NCBI GenBank assembly: GCA_963682175.1
Contig: OY821770.1
Location: forward strand, 16,398,501 to 16,462,500
Direction: 5' to 3'
DNA from: Triglochin maritima
Lineage: Eukaryota > Streptophyta > Magnoliopsida > Alismatales > Juncaginaceae
DNA length: 64,000 nucleotides
Every line of letters starts with the position of its first letter. Within the stretch, counting starts at the first letter, position 1. A model generated the notes under the pieces. It saw only the letters and a list, made by a program, of their open reading frames with translations, did not search any database and was not told the DNA's origin. The translations under genes were made by a program, and so were the position numbers. Positions 22,741 through 33,560 of this stretch are shown here, in pieces.

Positions 22741-22973
22741 GAAAGCCATCGAAACCATTTTTCCTAAGTCGAGGCATCAATTATCTGTGGCATATATTGC
22801 AGAAATTACCTCTGAAACTCTCTTCAAAGAAGAATACATCTGCTATTTCTGTTATTCAAAGTGTTGTACATGATTCCCTTACTCATGTTGATTTCGAAAC
22901 TATATGGTTAGAGTTGCTAAGTAATAATGGCCTGACAAGCAACAAGTGGTTAGACTCGATATGTCAAATTTGA
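22741..22973 (+). pseudogene. FAR1-type transposase fragment
   Basis: The plus strand, in two frames, reads VKAIETIFPKSRHQLS...(22741-22840) and then DFETIWLELLSNNGL..NKWLDSI (about 22893-22970). This is the FHY3/FAR1-family pattern following the second catalytic Asp. Only a fragment is left, from a lineage different from the transposase of the surrounding MULE, wedged between the two PMD copies. Confidence 0.7.
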
Positions 22974-23089
22974 CATGTGTGAGTTCCTGCTTATCTTAAC
23001 GATATTTTTTGGGCATGAAACTGACCATAACCTTCTTTTTCGAATATGGATCGTGTGGGTTATGGGTCCACAATACTAATCACAATTAA

Positions 23090-23877
23090 TCATAATTACC
23101 TATTTGTTTGAACTTTCAAAGATATGCAGCGGAATTAAACAAACAAACAAGCAAGTAAAGCAAGGAAAATGCAAACCACAATGAGACAGGTGATTTTTAT
23201 AGAGGTTTGGCACCCCACCCGGGTCCTAGTCCTCTCTTTCAAGCTCCGCTCGGATCACCGAGCTCCGCTCACGACTTCACTAACCACTCCCCGTTCCGGG
23301 CCGGGAGAGAACGCATTTACAATCCTCAAACTCGCGAACAACCCTCGTCGAGCTTGACTACACCTCTCACAATCCGGTCGGAAAAATAAGTTCATACGGT
23401 CGATCGAAAGTGTATACACGATCGACCGAAACCAGGCAGTGAAAACACAAATAGGATGAATGATCACTCGGTCGACCGAACGGCCTGTTACGGTCGACCG
23501 AATGTTGGCAGACTGTTAGGGTTCAGGTTTAGTGTTTTCCGGTCTAAGTTTGGGTGATCTATTGAAGTCCAAATTATTTGAATTTTCGTGTGTGACTTCT
23601 ATAAGGAACCTAGTGTGTGTTTGAGTTGATTTTAGCTCAAGTATGCTCAATTTACACAAGTTCCTAAGACTCAAAGAAAATACAAAATACATGTCTTCAA
23701 AAGTGCTTGATTACATGTCTTGACTTGATTTTCCTTTCTTCCTTGAGTCTTGATCACCTGTAGAGGTTAGCACAAAGCAATATATATGCAATGCAATATG
23801 TGTGCTACTCTACATGATCATAATTAAGATAAGGTTGATTAAATCATCAAAACATAGATTAAGGCCAAAAAACCAAC
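23090..23877 (-). repeat. Copia-like LTR fragment, minus strand
   Basis: Read on the minus strand it starts TGTTGGTTTTTTGGCC at 23877 and runs leftward through AT-rich sequence with GGTCGACCG motifs (23395-23510) to a CTCGGTG/CCGAGCGG segment near 23250. The form suits the 5' portion of a copia LTR. The other end and a target duplication were not found. The similar start of another fragment lies near 26300. Confidence 0.5.
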
Positions 23878-25103
23878 ATAGTGGTCTCTCCAGTCTCGGA
23901 ATGGTACCGCGAACGATAATTGGATGTGAGCACCTACCAAACCACTGCAAATAACCCACATCACAAGTGGAGGGGTCACGACTACGACTCAGATCGTCCA
24001 AGTGAAGTCGTCCTACTCTCGGAAATGTCCTCCAAACCGATTCCGTGCTCGAAGCGTTGTGCCTGACGTCGTACGTTGTCGCAATCGCAGACCGTACTGC
24101 ATGCTCTGGCGTCGTGATGTCAACCGGAATCATCTGAACATATCCTAACTAATGCAAGCAAGAAATATAACTGACACTCTGCAACCGCTCTTGTCGACAA
24201 AGAGATAGGCAGTCATCTGCGTATCCTCAGTCTGTAGTGGTCGTCCCCGTCTGCAACAGTCCTCCACAACGTTGATGCTAACACCACCGCCACTCCAAAA
24301 TGAGCTATCCCTTCCAAGACCATCGAGGCTGACCCTGAGCAACCCTGATACAAAAATCTTCAGCTCAGACGTCGGCGCCTGCGCACTGACCATACGCCCC
24401 TCAACAGGAATGTGCAGAATCTGGAAGACGTCATGCAACATGATCGCCATCTCTCCGAAAGGCAAGTGGAAAGTGTTGGTGTCAGGATGCCACCGCTCCA
24501 CGAAGGCTGAAATCAAGGGCATGTCAAGGCAAGAGAACATGCAATATGGCAAGTGACCCAATCTGTTATCAGTAATGGTCGTCGTCATATCAACAGTCAT
24601 TACTGATCGCCAAGCCTGCAATGAAGTACAAGCTCTGTGCCGATTATGGCACTTCAGAACCTTCCAATCCTCGCCCTCCCAGATGCGTCTAGCGATGTGT
24701 CCTTCGAAACTCGGAACGACGTTGCCATCTAGAGGACCACCGGGCATCATATCCGTCACGGTCCAAGAATCGTCCTCAACCATCTTCTTCTTCTGAGTTC
24801 GGGCGTCTGCAGTGCACAACTCGAATCATCGGTCACAAACCGGCCACCTCGACTCTTCCTAATGACCCACTCAGTTGAAGGACTACAATGTCACCCCCGT
24901 CCTCGACTATACTGCTGTATTTCCTCCTCCTGCGGCTCCAAGCCATACCGACCCCCATCGTCACTCTCGTCAGGACTCCCCATCTCATCTGAATCATCAT
25001 CGTCGTCGAAAGAATCCTCACGTGTCTGACGACGTAAAATATATTTTTCTCCTAACTGAAGCAGAAATACCATGTCTACGTGGATGACGGGGACCAGACT
25101 CAT
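23878..25103 (-). pseudogene. Plant mobile domain (PMD) ORF, copy A
   Basis: The minus strand begins with an acidic N-terminus (DDDDDSDEMGSPDESDD, about 25040-24990). It continues with DSWTVTDMMPGGPLDG, FGEMAIMLHDVFQILHIPVEGRMV and TAYLFVDKSGCRV, with a stop near 24145. Against copy B the hydrophobic LLLGCVLF stretch is missing (a 24-bp in-frame deletion near 24200). A downstream piece, 24133-23880 (ITTPEHAVRSAIA...RLHLDDLSRSRD...), follows after a gap. Copy A keeps the N-terminus and this C-terminal piece; copy B keeps the middle. Likely MULE cargo, non-functional as it stands. Confidence 0.7.
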
Positions 25104-25394
25104 CTGCTAAACTAATTTATTTATTTATTTAAAATTAAAAAACTAAATAAGACATTTTACCAGATTCGAGTAGTCTAGGGCGTCCGCTAGCTCTTTTCCT
25201 GGCATCTGAGACATTCTTTCTGATTAATATGAGAGTAATATGAAGAGAGAGTGGTGTTAGGAGAGTGAAATGAAGAGTTATATAAGTAGAAAGGGCAGAA
25301 GGGCGAAATGGTAATTCGCATTGGCGATTTAAGTAGTTTTCCGACGTTGAATAACAGTTCAATAATTTAATTAATAGTATGTGATATTGAGACC

Positions 25395-25760
25395 GATTTT
25401 TCACCGCACGATTTTTAAGGACGTTTATGACGAACGGAATTTGAATCATTTAGGTGTGGAGAACTATAAACTCGATATGTGCGTTATGACCTCGTTAATT
25501 TAGATTTTTTTGAAAAAATGTGATTTTTCACCGCACGTTTTAGGACGTTTTATGACGAACGGAATTTGAATTGTTTGGGTGTGGAGAACTGTAAACTCGA
25601 TTGTTCGATGCGCTCGATATATGTGTAATGTGACCTCAATAATTTAGATTTTTTGAAAAACCACGACTTTTCACCGCACGATTTTTAGGGCGTTTTGCGA
25701 TGAATGAAATTCGAATCGTTTGGGTGTGGAGAACTGTAAACTCGATGAGCTCGATATGTC
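25395..25760. repeat. Three-copy tandem repeat, ~127-143 bp
   Basis: Units begin with TTTTTCACCGCACG at about 25397, 25524 and 25667. Each contains ACGAACGGAATTTGAAT-like sequence and GTGTGGAGAACTGTAAACTCGAT. The array starts directly at the right border of MULE copy 1. Confidence 0.85.
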
Positions 25761-26305
25761 CTAGATAACTTAGATGTAAAATATTAGGTTGTGGACTTCT
25801 GAGGTTGGCAAATTGAATGACGGAAACTTGGATAGGTTGTCAGAATTTGATAAAGAATAAAACATGATTTGAGATTGCACGACCGGAGACAGTTTTAGTC
25901 GTCCAAATTCTAGACATATCAAAGGCTTGAAGCTTTCAAATGACGTAATAAGGTTTTAGTTATCTGAAATTAGGGTTTAACTGAGTGTTGACTTTTGGTG
26001 GTTTGGACGACTTAATGATGTCTAGGTTGTCCCAATGGACTCACTTTTCTACCCTATCAATTGTATCAAGTTTATATTCAATCATAAGACTCAATAAATG
26101 GAAAATACATGTCTTTATGAAGCTTGATTACATTTTTTGATTTCAATCCATTGCTCCTTAAGTCTTTGACACGTCAAGATAAGAATATACACAATACAAG
26201 TATGTGCGAAATGATGGAATATGTTTGACACAATTTGATTGTCATTAAGATTAAGTTGATTTATCATCAAAATTAACATGATTAAGCATAAAAGGCAACA
26301 ACCTC
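25761..26305 (-). repeat. Second copia-like LTR fragment, minus strand
   Basis: On the minus strand it begins TGTTGCCTTTTATGC near 26303 and contains TGATGATAAATCAACTTAATCTTAATG and an AAGACATGTATTTTCC-type segment, the same layout as 23877 leftward (TGATGATTTAATCAACC..., AAGACATGTATTTTG). The far end is undefined. Confidence 0.4.
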
Positions 26306-27309
26306 CCATGGATCTTTTGGAACCAGAAAACCTTCACAACACTGTAAGTGAGTTCCAGTATCTTGTGGAGGTTGATAGAAAACATTCTCTCAAAGACGAT
26401 TCTCACGGTAGCTCGGATCAAGGTCCGACCTTTTAGAACTTTTTCCATCTCTCAAGTGTTGCCTTTTAGACATTTTAGAAGGACTCAAGGTCTTGGACTG
26501 TAGTGTAAAGAAAGTATAAGAAAAAGAGACAAAAAGCAAGGGCCGGAAAAACACAAGACTCACGTGCTTGCTTTGGACGCAAAGAGTTAGGGCATATTAA
26601 AAAATACTACCTAAAGAAAGTCTAAACACTTCTCACAACCAACCAAGAGAATACCAAACCCTAATTCTTCGGGAACAATAAGTGCAATGGAGCCAAAAAT
26701 GTTAACTATCAAGCCCTCGAGGAGTTACTACAGTAACCTCAAGGACCTATAGAGGTGTCTGGTGGCGTCGTTGGACACTAGGCTAGTGTTGGATGGGGAT
26801 GTGGAGGCGACATTAAGGCAACATTTATCGAAGCATGATAGGAAATATGGTGTTTTTAGGTAACATGCAAGCAAAAAATCATTTATAATAATTCAACAAT
26901 ATAAAATATATCAAGGGCAAATTTGTCATTTAACATCGAGAATCAAGGATATGGTTCTAATCTATCCAAACAACTTTTGCTTCTCTTAGGAATCAAAATT
27001 CCTACCTTTTCACTTTAAATTTGAATTCCTACAAGAATCTTATCTAAGAAAATGTTGTCATACAGACCTAAGTGCGAAAATGTTTAATTTAAAAGGACAA
27101 ACTATGTTTGACTAAATATAAGAAATATAAAATATGCGATTGGTTAGAGGTACATATGCTATGTTTGGATACTCTTTTAAATGATTAGATATAAGAAATT
27201 GATTTTTTGTGATAACTAAGTGTGAACAAGGCTTAATGTTAAAGAGACAAACTATAATTGATTAAATATAAAAAAGAAAAATTGTGACCGGTTGAAGGCG
27301 CACATGAGT
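26306..27309. other. Unassigned repeat-like DNA
   Basis: No gene was found. A ~170-bp stretch with GACAAACTATG-TTGA-TAAATATAA is present twice (about 27100 and 27250). Short open frames near 26440 have no recognisable domain. Confidence 0.4.
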
Positions 27310-28455
27310 TGTAACGTCCCGAAATACAACAGAAAATTTAAAATTTCAAACACAATCAACACAAGGATTAGGACCTCAAAAAAGCGAGAATGCTACTCAT
27401 AAATAACTAAGAGGTGCACCAAAATACATCAGAGTTGTCAAAATGTACGACTACATCAATACGAGGAAATATAAATACAGGTAGTCATACAACCTAGGAA
27501 AAATACGAATGAGGATCTGATCCCAACGTGTCATCGTCCTCGGTCACCACCCGCCAGAACCTACTGCGGTCCTGAAAAGAAAATAAAACTACAATGTCTG
27601 AGTTTCCAGAAGAAAACCTCGTATATCAAGCTCACATATATGCATGCTCAAAATACTAGAATGAACATATCATACTAGTGGCATGACAATATACAATGCA
27701 ACAATACAATAAAATGAACATATCATACTAGTGACATGTCATGTCATCAACAGTAAGGAAAACAGTTCCTATTCAAGGGTAAATCTGGACATCAGTCCCA
27801 CAAACATCATCGGGTCTCCCTCGGAGACCTACCGTAGGCACATACGGTCTTATGAACAGTACACAACGCACCCCACACACAACCATACTAATCATGGGTT
27901 CAGTGAGGGGCGTGTGCACTTCCACATCATAAGAAACATATCTAAATCATTGTGGTCATTGCCACACCGACGGAGCCGTCGCTCAGGTCGGTCCATCAAT
28001 CACTTAGCAGGTGCCCAGCTGAGGTATCATGCCGGAACAACATCGGTCAAATCATCGTCGGAACAACATCGACGACATACTCTCCGAAACATCGGTCTAG
28101 TCCAATATTACGACCGGCACAACATCGGACGGTTCCGGACCAAAGTCGTCAGGCCATCATGCACCGTGAGTCGTGCATCATCATGCAATGGGATCTGCAA
28201 TCCCTCAGGTCTACTACTCTAAATACGAGTCAAATAAAACATATACTACGTCATTGTCCATAACACAGGTGTGGCACGCCCCAAGTATCTACACTCTTCC
28301 ACACGATGGTCCTTGGGCAGTCACGATCAACACATCCAAAAGTTCGAAAACTATAAGAACACAAGAAGTATCGGTAAGGTGCAGAAATTGTCTTTTGGGT
28401 TTCTTCTTGTGTGCCACTTAAAAACACTTTATTTCCCAAAATAAGTCACGTTACA
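27310..28455 (-). repeat. Chromovirus-like LTR, 1146 bp, minus strand
   Basis: The ends are TGTAACG (27310) and CGTTACA (28455), an inverted 7-bp pair of the TG...CA type. The terminal TGTAACGTCCCGAAA and the internal CCACCCGCCAGAACC...GGTCCTGAAAA are typical of Tekay/Del LTRs seen from the complementary strand. The flanks TGAGT and ACTAT do not match, and there is no primer site, so it is a rearranged or truncated copy. Confidence 0.65.
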
Positions 28456-28943
28456 ACTATTTCCTTACATACAACAAAAAAACTTGCAAAAAAGATTTTA
28501 CCTTGAAGAAAATGTCATGACAATCGACTATTTTACAAAAAATAATATCTTTAAGTGAGAACGGTAATTCAGAATCTGTTTTCTACAAAAGATATAAAAA
28601 TAATTTCAGCCACAGTCATAGATTGCCAAATGTTTTTCATGTTCTTATAGATCTCTAATTTATATTTTTATTTTCTTAATATTTCAAAAAAATCCAATAT
28701 TCTGTGTTGTTATTGTTTATGTTACAAAAATAGTGGTTTGAAATCATATTCTACACCAAATAAAGGTTTCTAAAATTTTAAATAAACTTATTTTTCTCTA
28801 AAAAACTTTGTCATCGACATTCTAACCGATCCACTAGCTCGTGATTCTCCTCATACTTTTGTTATTTTACATTTGTTCGGGCTTTGTCGAAGTTCATTAT
28901 ATTATGTACGGTAATAGGTGAGTAATACAAGAAGGTAACAATT
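28456..28943. other. AT-rich DNA, nothing identified
   Basis: No open frame, RNA gene or bounded repeat can be supported here. Confidence 0.5.
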
Positions 28944-29320
28944 ATGGGTGTCAACGAATCGAGTGGGAGAGCCCAGCTCGAACTCGATTCGAGTCGGCTC
29001 AACTCGGGAATCGACTCGTTGAAAACGATTTGACACCGGCTAAAGCTTCACTCAAGCTCGATTTTTTTTGTTTTTATTTTCACATAATTATTTTTTTAAA
29101 ACTTAAATGTATCAGAATTTAATGAGCACAAATTAAATTGACCTTAAAGTTACAGTTTCATAGTTTAAAACAAAATAACATAAATCAAAACTTTAGAATA
29201 ACCATACATCTCCGATTCCAAGCAACACCACAAAAAACAAACTAACTAGTTCATAAATCACAATTTGGGTATTTTTTAATAGTTATATTTATTATAGATT
29301 CCAAATTTGTAATATAAATT

Positions 29321-29366
<46 letters not shown>

Positions 29367-29554
29367 TTTTTATCAAGTACCTTGTCGAGTTCGAGTTTTT
29401 TTTTCAAGTCGACCTCAAACGGCTCGTTTAGTGATTTGAACCGAGAAATGTGTTTTTGCTGAACTCATTAATTTTCGAGTCGAGCACAAGTCGTGTAATT
29501 ATCGAGTCAATCTCAAATCGAGTCTCGAGCTCGAGCTAAAATTGACAACCCTAA
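28944..29554. mobile_element. Non-autonomous hAT-like element, 611 bp
   Basis: The ends are ATGGGTGTCAA and TTGACAACCCTAA, a good inverted pair. The flanks TAACAATT (28936-28943) and TAACAATC (29555-29562) form an 8-bp target duplication with one mismatch. Subterminal CTCGA/TCGAG repeats (AGCTCGAACTCGATTCGAG on the left, GAGTCTCGAGCTCGAGC on the right) are typical of this hAT group. There is no coding sequence. An (AT)n microsatellite lies inside at 29324-29361. Confidence 0.82.
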
Positions 29555-30810
29555 TAACAATCGTTGATAGACACAGTTCGTTAAGTGATGCAGGAGTGTG
29601 GGGCATTGCAAACATACGATATGATGGAAGCAATTTGTGTTTGTTGTTTTTTGTTGTTATTGAAAACACAGTTACACTTACCTTTCTAGATCACTCCCAT
29701 TTTATTGATCATGGAAGGAATAATGCATACCACACGGAATGTAAGATTATTTAGTGGTTTTCTAATTATTTTAGTTCTGATGTATTAGGCTAAATATGTA
29801 ACAACAATTGCTGATTATTTAAAAATTATTGCATTGCTCTAGTACCATGTAGAAGTCCGATCTCACCATAGTGGATTATCAAACAAAAGAGAGAGGCTTC
29901 AGAGAGAGTTTGAGGGAAAAAATAGAGGAATCGAGAGGTAGAAGAAAAAGGTGGTTAACATTGTTATTTTTATTCAATTGAATTAATAGTTTGGCCCATC
30001 ACCATATATAGAAAGATGGAACTCTTAGGGTTGAGTTAATGGGCTTGGCCCAGTAAGCCTAATAACTTCTAAATAATCAGCAACTGCTATTACAGATGAA
30101 TAAATCTAAATACTTGGCTTAATACATCAGAACTAAACTAAGTAGAAAATCACTATATAATTTTACACGGAAATTGAAGAAAAGTCTCACGGGTCAAATG
30201 AGTCGCCCTTGTTTTTAGAATTTTCACAAACTAAAGAAAAAGTAATAAGAAACTAGAAAAATAAGCATGGTTGATCATTGAAAGACCCGCGAGTGGGGTG
30301 TTTGACCAGAGATTATGTTTGGGACTTAGTATTCACGAGTTAGACTCGCAACCCGGCACAACTCCTCCATACTAGTCAACATGAAAAATATAAATAAATT
30401 TGTGTCTAAATCTGACCAAAGAACGTTGATTTGTGCAAGTATGTATGAATCAAAGAGTAAGACCGTAAGAGCCGTGACAATTTCAGTACATATAATGCAA
30501 GAAGATTCCACATATCGAGTTTGGCTTAAAGCAACACAAACACAACAAACCTTAAAATTAAGGACTAGATACAATGATTGTGAGTGTTGGAACTACAAAT
30601 GACACAAGTGCATGGATGAAAGTGCAACGAGATATGAATTTTCTCCTTGCAATGTGCAAGAAATATGATATGGAATAGATAGGCCTCAAGGGTGATCCAA
30701 AACAAGCACACTGGCCGCTTTCCTTAATGTGATCCGGAATAGCCAGAGGCTCGGGGGTGTCGACCTTGACATCTAGAAGGACTTGTGCAAAATGGACACA
30801 ACCTAACATA
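29555..30810. other. Inverted duplication and repeat debris
   Basis: Segments 29750-29830 and 30065-30165 are inverted copies sharing TTTAGTTCTGATGTATTA and TTGCTGATTATTTA. The spacer has GAGAGAGGCTTCAGAGAG and TTTGGCCCATCACC, a style seen in copia LTR borders. The remainder up to 30801 shows no supported gene. Confidence 0.5.
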
Positions 30811-30823
30811 AAGGGTTGTTATA

Positions 30824-30843
30824 CACGGACGCGGGCGTCCGTG
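30824..30843. repeat. Perfect hairpin at the left MULE end
   Basis: CACGGACGC and GCGTCCGTG form a 9-bp perfect stem with a 2-base loop 13 bp inside the element end. This could be a transposase-binding or structural site; inferred only from position. Confidence 0.6.
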
Positions 30844-31909
30844 ACGCGCCCTACATGACACCCAAAAGTTGGCGAGTCAGCGTCTAGTCGGATTTACATG
30901 TCACCCTTTTCAAACGCGACTTTAATGGGGTTTTAAATGTTTTTTGACGGTTTTCCAAGTACGACGGTTGCTTTCCAAACCCCAGATAAGACAACGGCAG
31001 ACACCCTACGAACGACGGTTTGGAAGGTTAAAAATATCCAGATCGAAAGGGAGAGTCCCGCTTTCTTTCTCGTTGGATTACCTGTGAACAGAGGAAGCGA
31101 ACCTGTGAACCTATTCCGCTTTCTTTCTTCCTCTCTAAACGATAAGGGATTCTTCGACTCCTGCCGTCGATAACGAACCTGTGTCAGAACCGGTGGGTCT
31201 ATTTAGTTTTTTTCCCTTGGTCGTTCTTTTTTTGAGGAACTTTCGTTTCTTCAATTTTTTATTTTAGGGAACCACCTACTACTTCCGGGAATCCCAGTGC
31301 TTTTGGACGGCCATCCGAAAGCAGTTTGACAAGATGAAGAAGGTTGAGAAGGAGGTTTTCCGGAGCACCCATTTCGGTCACTTCCTAGACCTTCCTAACA
31401 TTACTACGGACAACGAAATAGTCGGTTGGTTCGTCGAACACTACGATGCAAAGGAGGTGGGGCTGAGAATAGGATCAAGGGTAGTTCCCCTTCCACCTGA
31501 AGACGTTGTCCTAATTTTGGGCTTAAGTATGCATGGGAAGACCGTTGTGATGGAACCATTGGGTGTACAGAGGCGAGAAGGGGTGAACCTTGACAACACA
31601 CAACTGTTAGGTCATCTGACGGCAACCAGTGTCATGGGCGAGACAGAGGAGTACGTTTGTCTCCTGATTTCTTTCATCTTCAACCATTTTTTGTTCTTTG
31701 ATGGAACACTTCGACCGAAGCAATGGTTCATGCACCATTTGAGGGACATCAGACGCATAAACAGATACGCATGGGCACGTGCAGTTCACAGAGCCCTGGT
31801 TGGGGGCCTGGAGAAAGCCAGCTTAGAACTGCAGGAGAGGAGAAAGGCAGAGAACTTCATTATGAGGCAGGGGAACGTCGACGGTTGTGTGGCAATACTA
31901 CAAGTAAGC

Positions 31910-32655
31910 ATTTTTTGCTCTTCAAGTTACACGCTTGTTCCGTTTAAATTGTGTGTCTGTTCGGAATAAGTTGTGTGTCTGTTCAGATTAGGTTGTGTGT
32001 GTTTGGATTAAATTATTTGTCTGTTCGGATTAAAGTGTGTATCTGTTCGGAATAAGTTGTGTGTCTGTTCGGATTAAATTGTTTCTTTGTTCGGATTAAA
32101 GTGTGTATCTGTTCGGAATATGTTGTGTGTCTGTTTGTAATAAGTTGTATGTCTGTTCGGATTAAATTGTTTGTCTGTTCGGATTAAAGTGTGTATCTGT
32201 TCAGAATATGTTGTGTGTTTGTTCGTAATAAGTTGTGTGTCTGTTCGGAATAAGTTGTGTGTCTGTTCGGATTAAATTGTTTGTCTGTTCGGTTTAAATT
32301 GTGTATTTGTTCGGAATAAGTTGTGTGTCTGTTCGGAATATGTTGTGTGTCTGTTCGGAATAAGTTGTGTGTATGTTCGGAATAAGTTGTGGGTCTGTTC
32401 GGATTAAATTGTTTGTCTGTTCAGATTAAAGTGTGTTTGTTCGGAATAAGTTGTTTGTCTGTTCGGATTAAATTGTTTGTCTGTTCGGATTAAATTGTGT
32501 GTCTGTTCGGAATATGTTGTGTGTCTGTTCGGAATATGTTGTGTGTCTGTTCGGAATAAGTTGTGTGTCTATTCGGAATAAGTTGTGGGTCTGTTCAGAT
32601 TAAGTTGTCTGTCTGTTCGGATTAAGTTGTGTCTGTTTAGAATATGAACGTATGT
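31910..32655 (+). repeat. 22-bp minisatellite array 1, in intron of the Ulp1-like gene
   Basis: About 33 units of TTGTGTGTCTGTTCGGATTAAG with frequent A/T variants (GGAATAAG, GGATTAAA). The array fills almost all of intron 31904-32696 and reads in the transcribed sense of that gene. Confidence 0.95.
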
Positions 32656-33169
32656 CTGTTGAGTCGTTCTAACCAGTTGAATTTTTCCATTTGAAGGTGT
32701 GGCTTTGTGAGAAATTCAGATTGGGGGAGCCCAGAATTCGGAATGAAAAGTTGGACGGAAATGTTTGGGAAACATTTAACTCTGAGGAAATGGGAGGAAC
32801 GTGGAATTACCTTACCTCAGATTTACAACGGCAAGTTCGACCTGATGGGGGCTCCATCACTGAGTGAAAGGGAGCTGGAACTTATTAGTTCTGTTCGAAC
32901 TCCTGTTCGAAAGGGCTCAGCTTCAACATGCAGTTTGCCAAGGCTCCAACTGACAGACTGCAACATTCCATGTGACCCGCAGCTCCAAGAGTTGGAGCTG
33001 AGTGAGATGAAGACGAAGTGGCTGCAAGCCGAAGCTGCCCTTAAGAAGGCGACAGAAGAGGTTAACGGCCTGAAGGAAGAGATGTCCTAGGAAGAGTGTG
33101 GGAGGCTGAGGGAAGAAATTGTATATCTTCGAGGGGCAGGGACAGGTGAAAATACTAGTGGGGAGAAAG

Positions 33170-33560
33170 ACGAATATCTAAATAAAGAGGAGGAGAAGGA
33201 AGAAGAAAGGAAGAGGGAAGAGAAGAAGAAAGAAGAGAGGAGGAGACAGGACAAGGAAGAAGAAGAGAGGAAGAGGGAGGAGGAGAAGGAAGAAGAGAGA
33301 AAGAGAGAGGAGGAGAAGAGGAGGAGAAAAAGAGGGAGGAGGAGAGGAAGAAGGAAGAAGAGGAGAAGGAAGAAGAGAGAAAGAGAGTGGAGAAGAAGAG
33401 GGAGGAGGAGAGGAAGAAGGAAGAAGGAAGAAGAGGAGAAGGAAGAAGAGAGAAAGAGAGTGGAGAAGGAGGAAGAGAAGAAGAGGGAGGAGGGGAGGAA
33501 GAAGGAAGAGAAGAATAAAGAAAAGGAAAAGGAACAAGAGAGCAAGGCAAGGAAACAAAA
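33170..33560. repeat. Purine (GA/AGG) low-complexity tract
   Basis: Nearly pure purine on the plus strand, built from GAGGAGAAG and GAAGAAGAG units. In the plus-strand frame it encodes Glu/Lys/Arg. Long minus-strand Ser/Leu/Phe frames over it are by-products. Confidence 0.9.

Larger units (their letters stand above)
16199..25385 (+). mobile_element. MULE copy 1: transposase-OTU plus PMD cargo
   Basis: Inverted terminal segments at about 16268-16316 and 25303-25348 share GAAAA-CTACTTAAATCG and AATTACCATTT. Between them lie a plus-strand Mutator-type transposase gene that splices into an OTU-domain exon, and minus-strand plant-mobile-domain sequences. ATTGAGACC flanks the whole at 16190-16198 and 25386-25394, a perfect 9-bp direct repeat as expected for a Mutator insertion. 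The outermost ends do not pair well, however, so exact borders are tentative. Inside are a solo LTR (18677-20729), a FAR1-type transposase fragment and a copia-like LTR fragment. The element is broken in many places. Confidence 0.75.

Noticed and set aside
27731..28439. 163-codon plus-strand frame and overlapping frames
   Set aside because: They lie inside the chromovirus-like LTR and have no recognisable domain.
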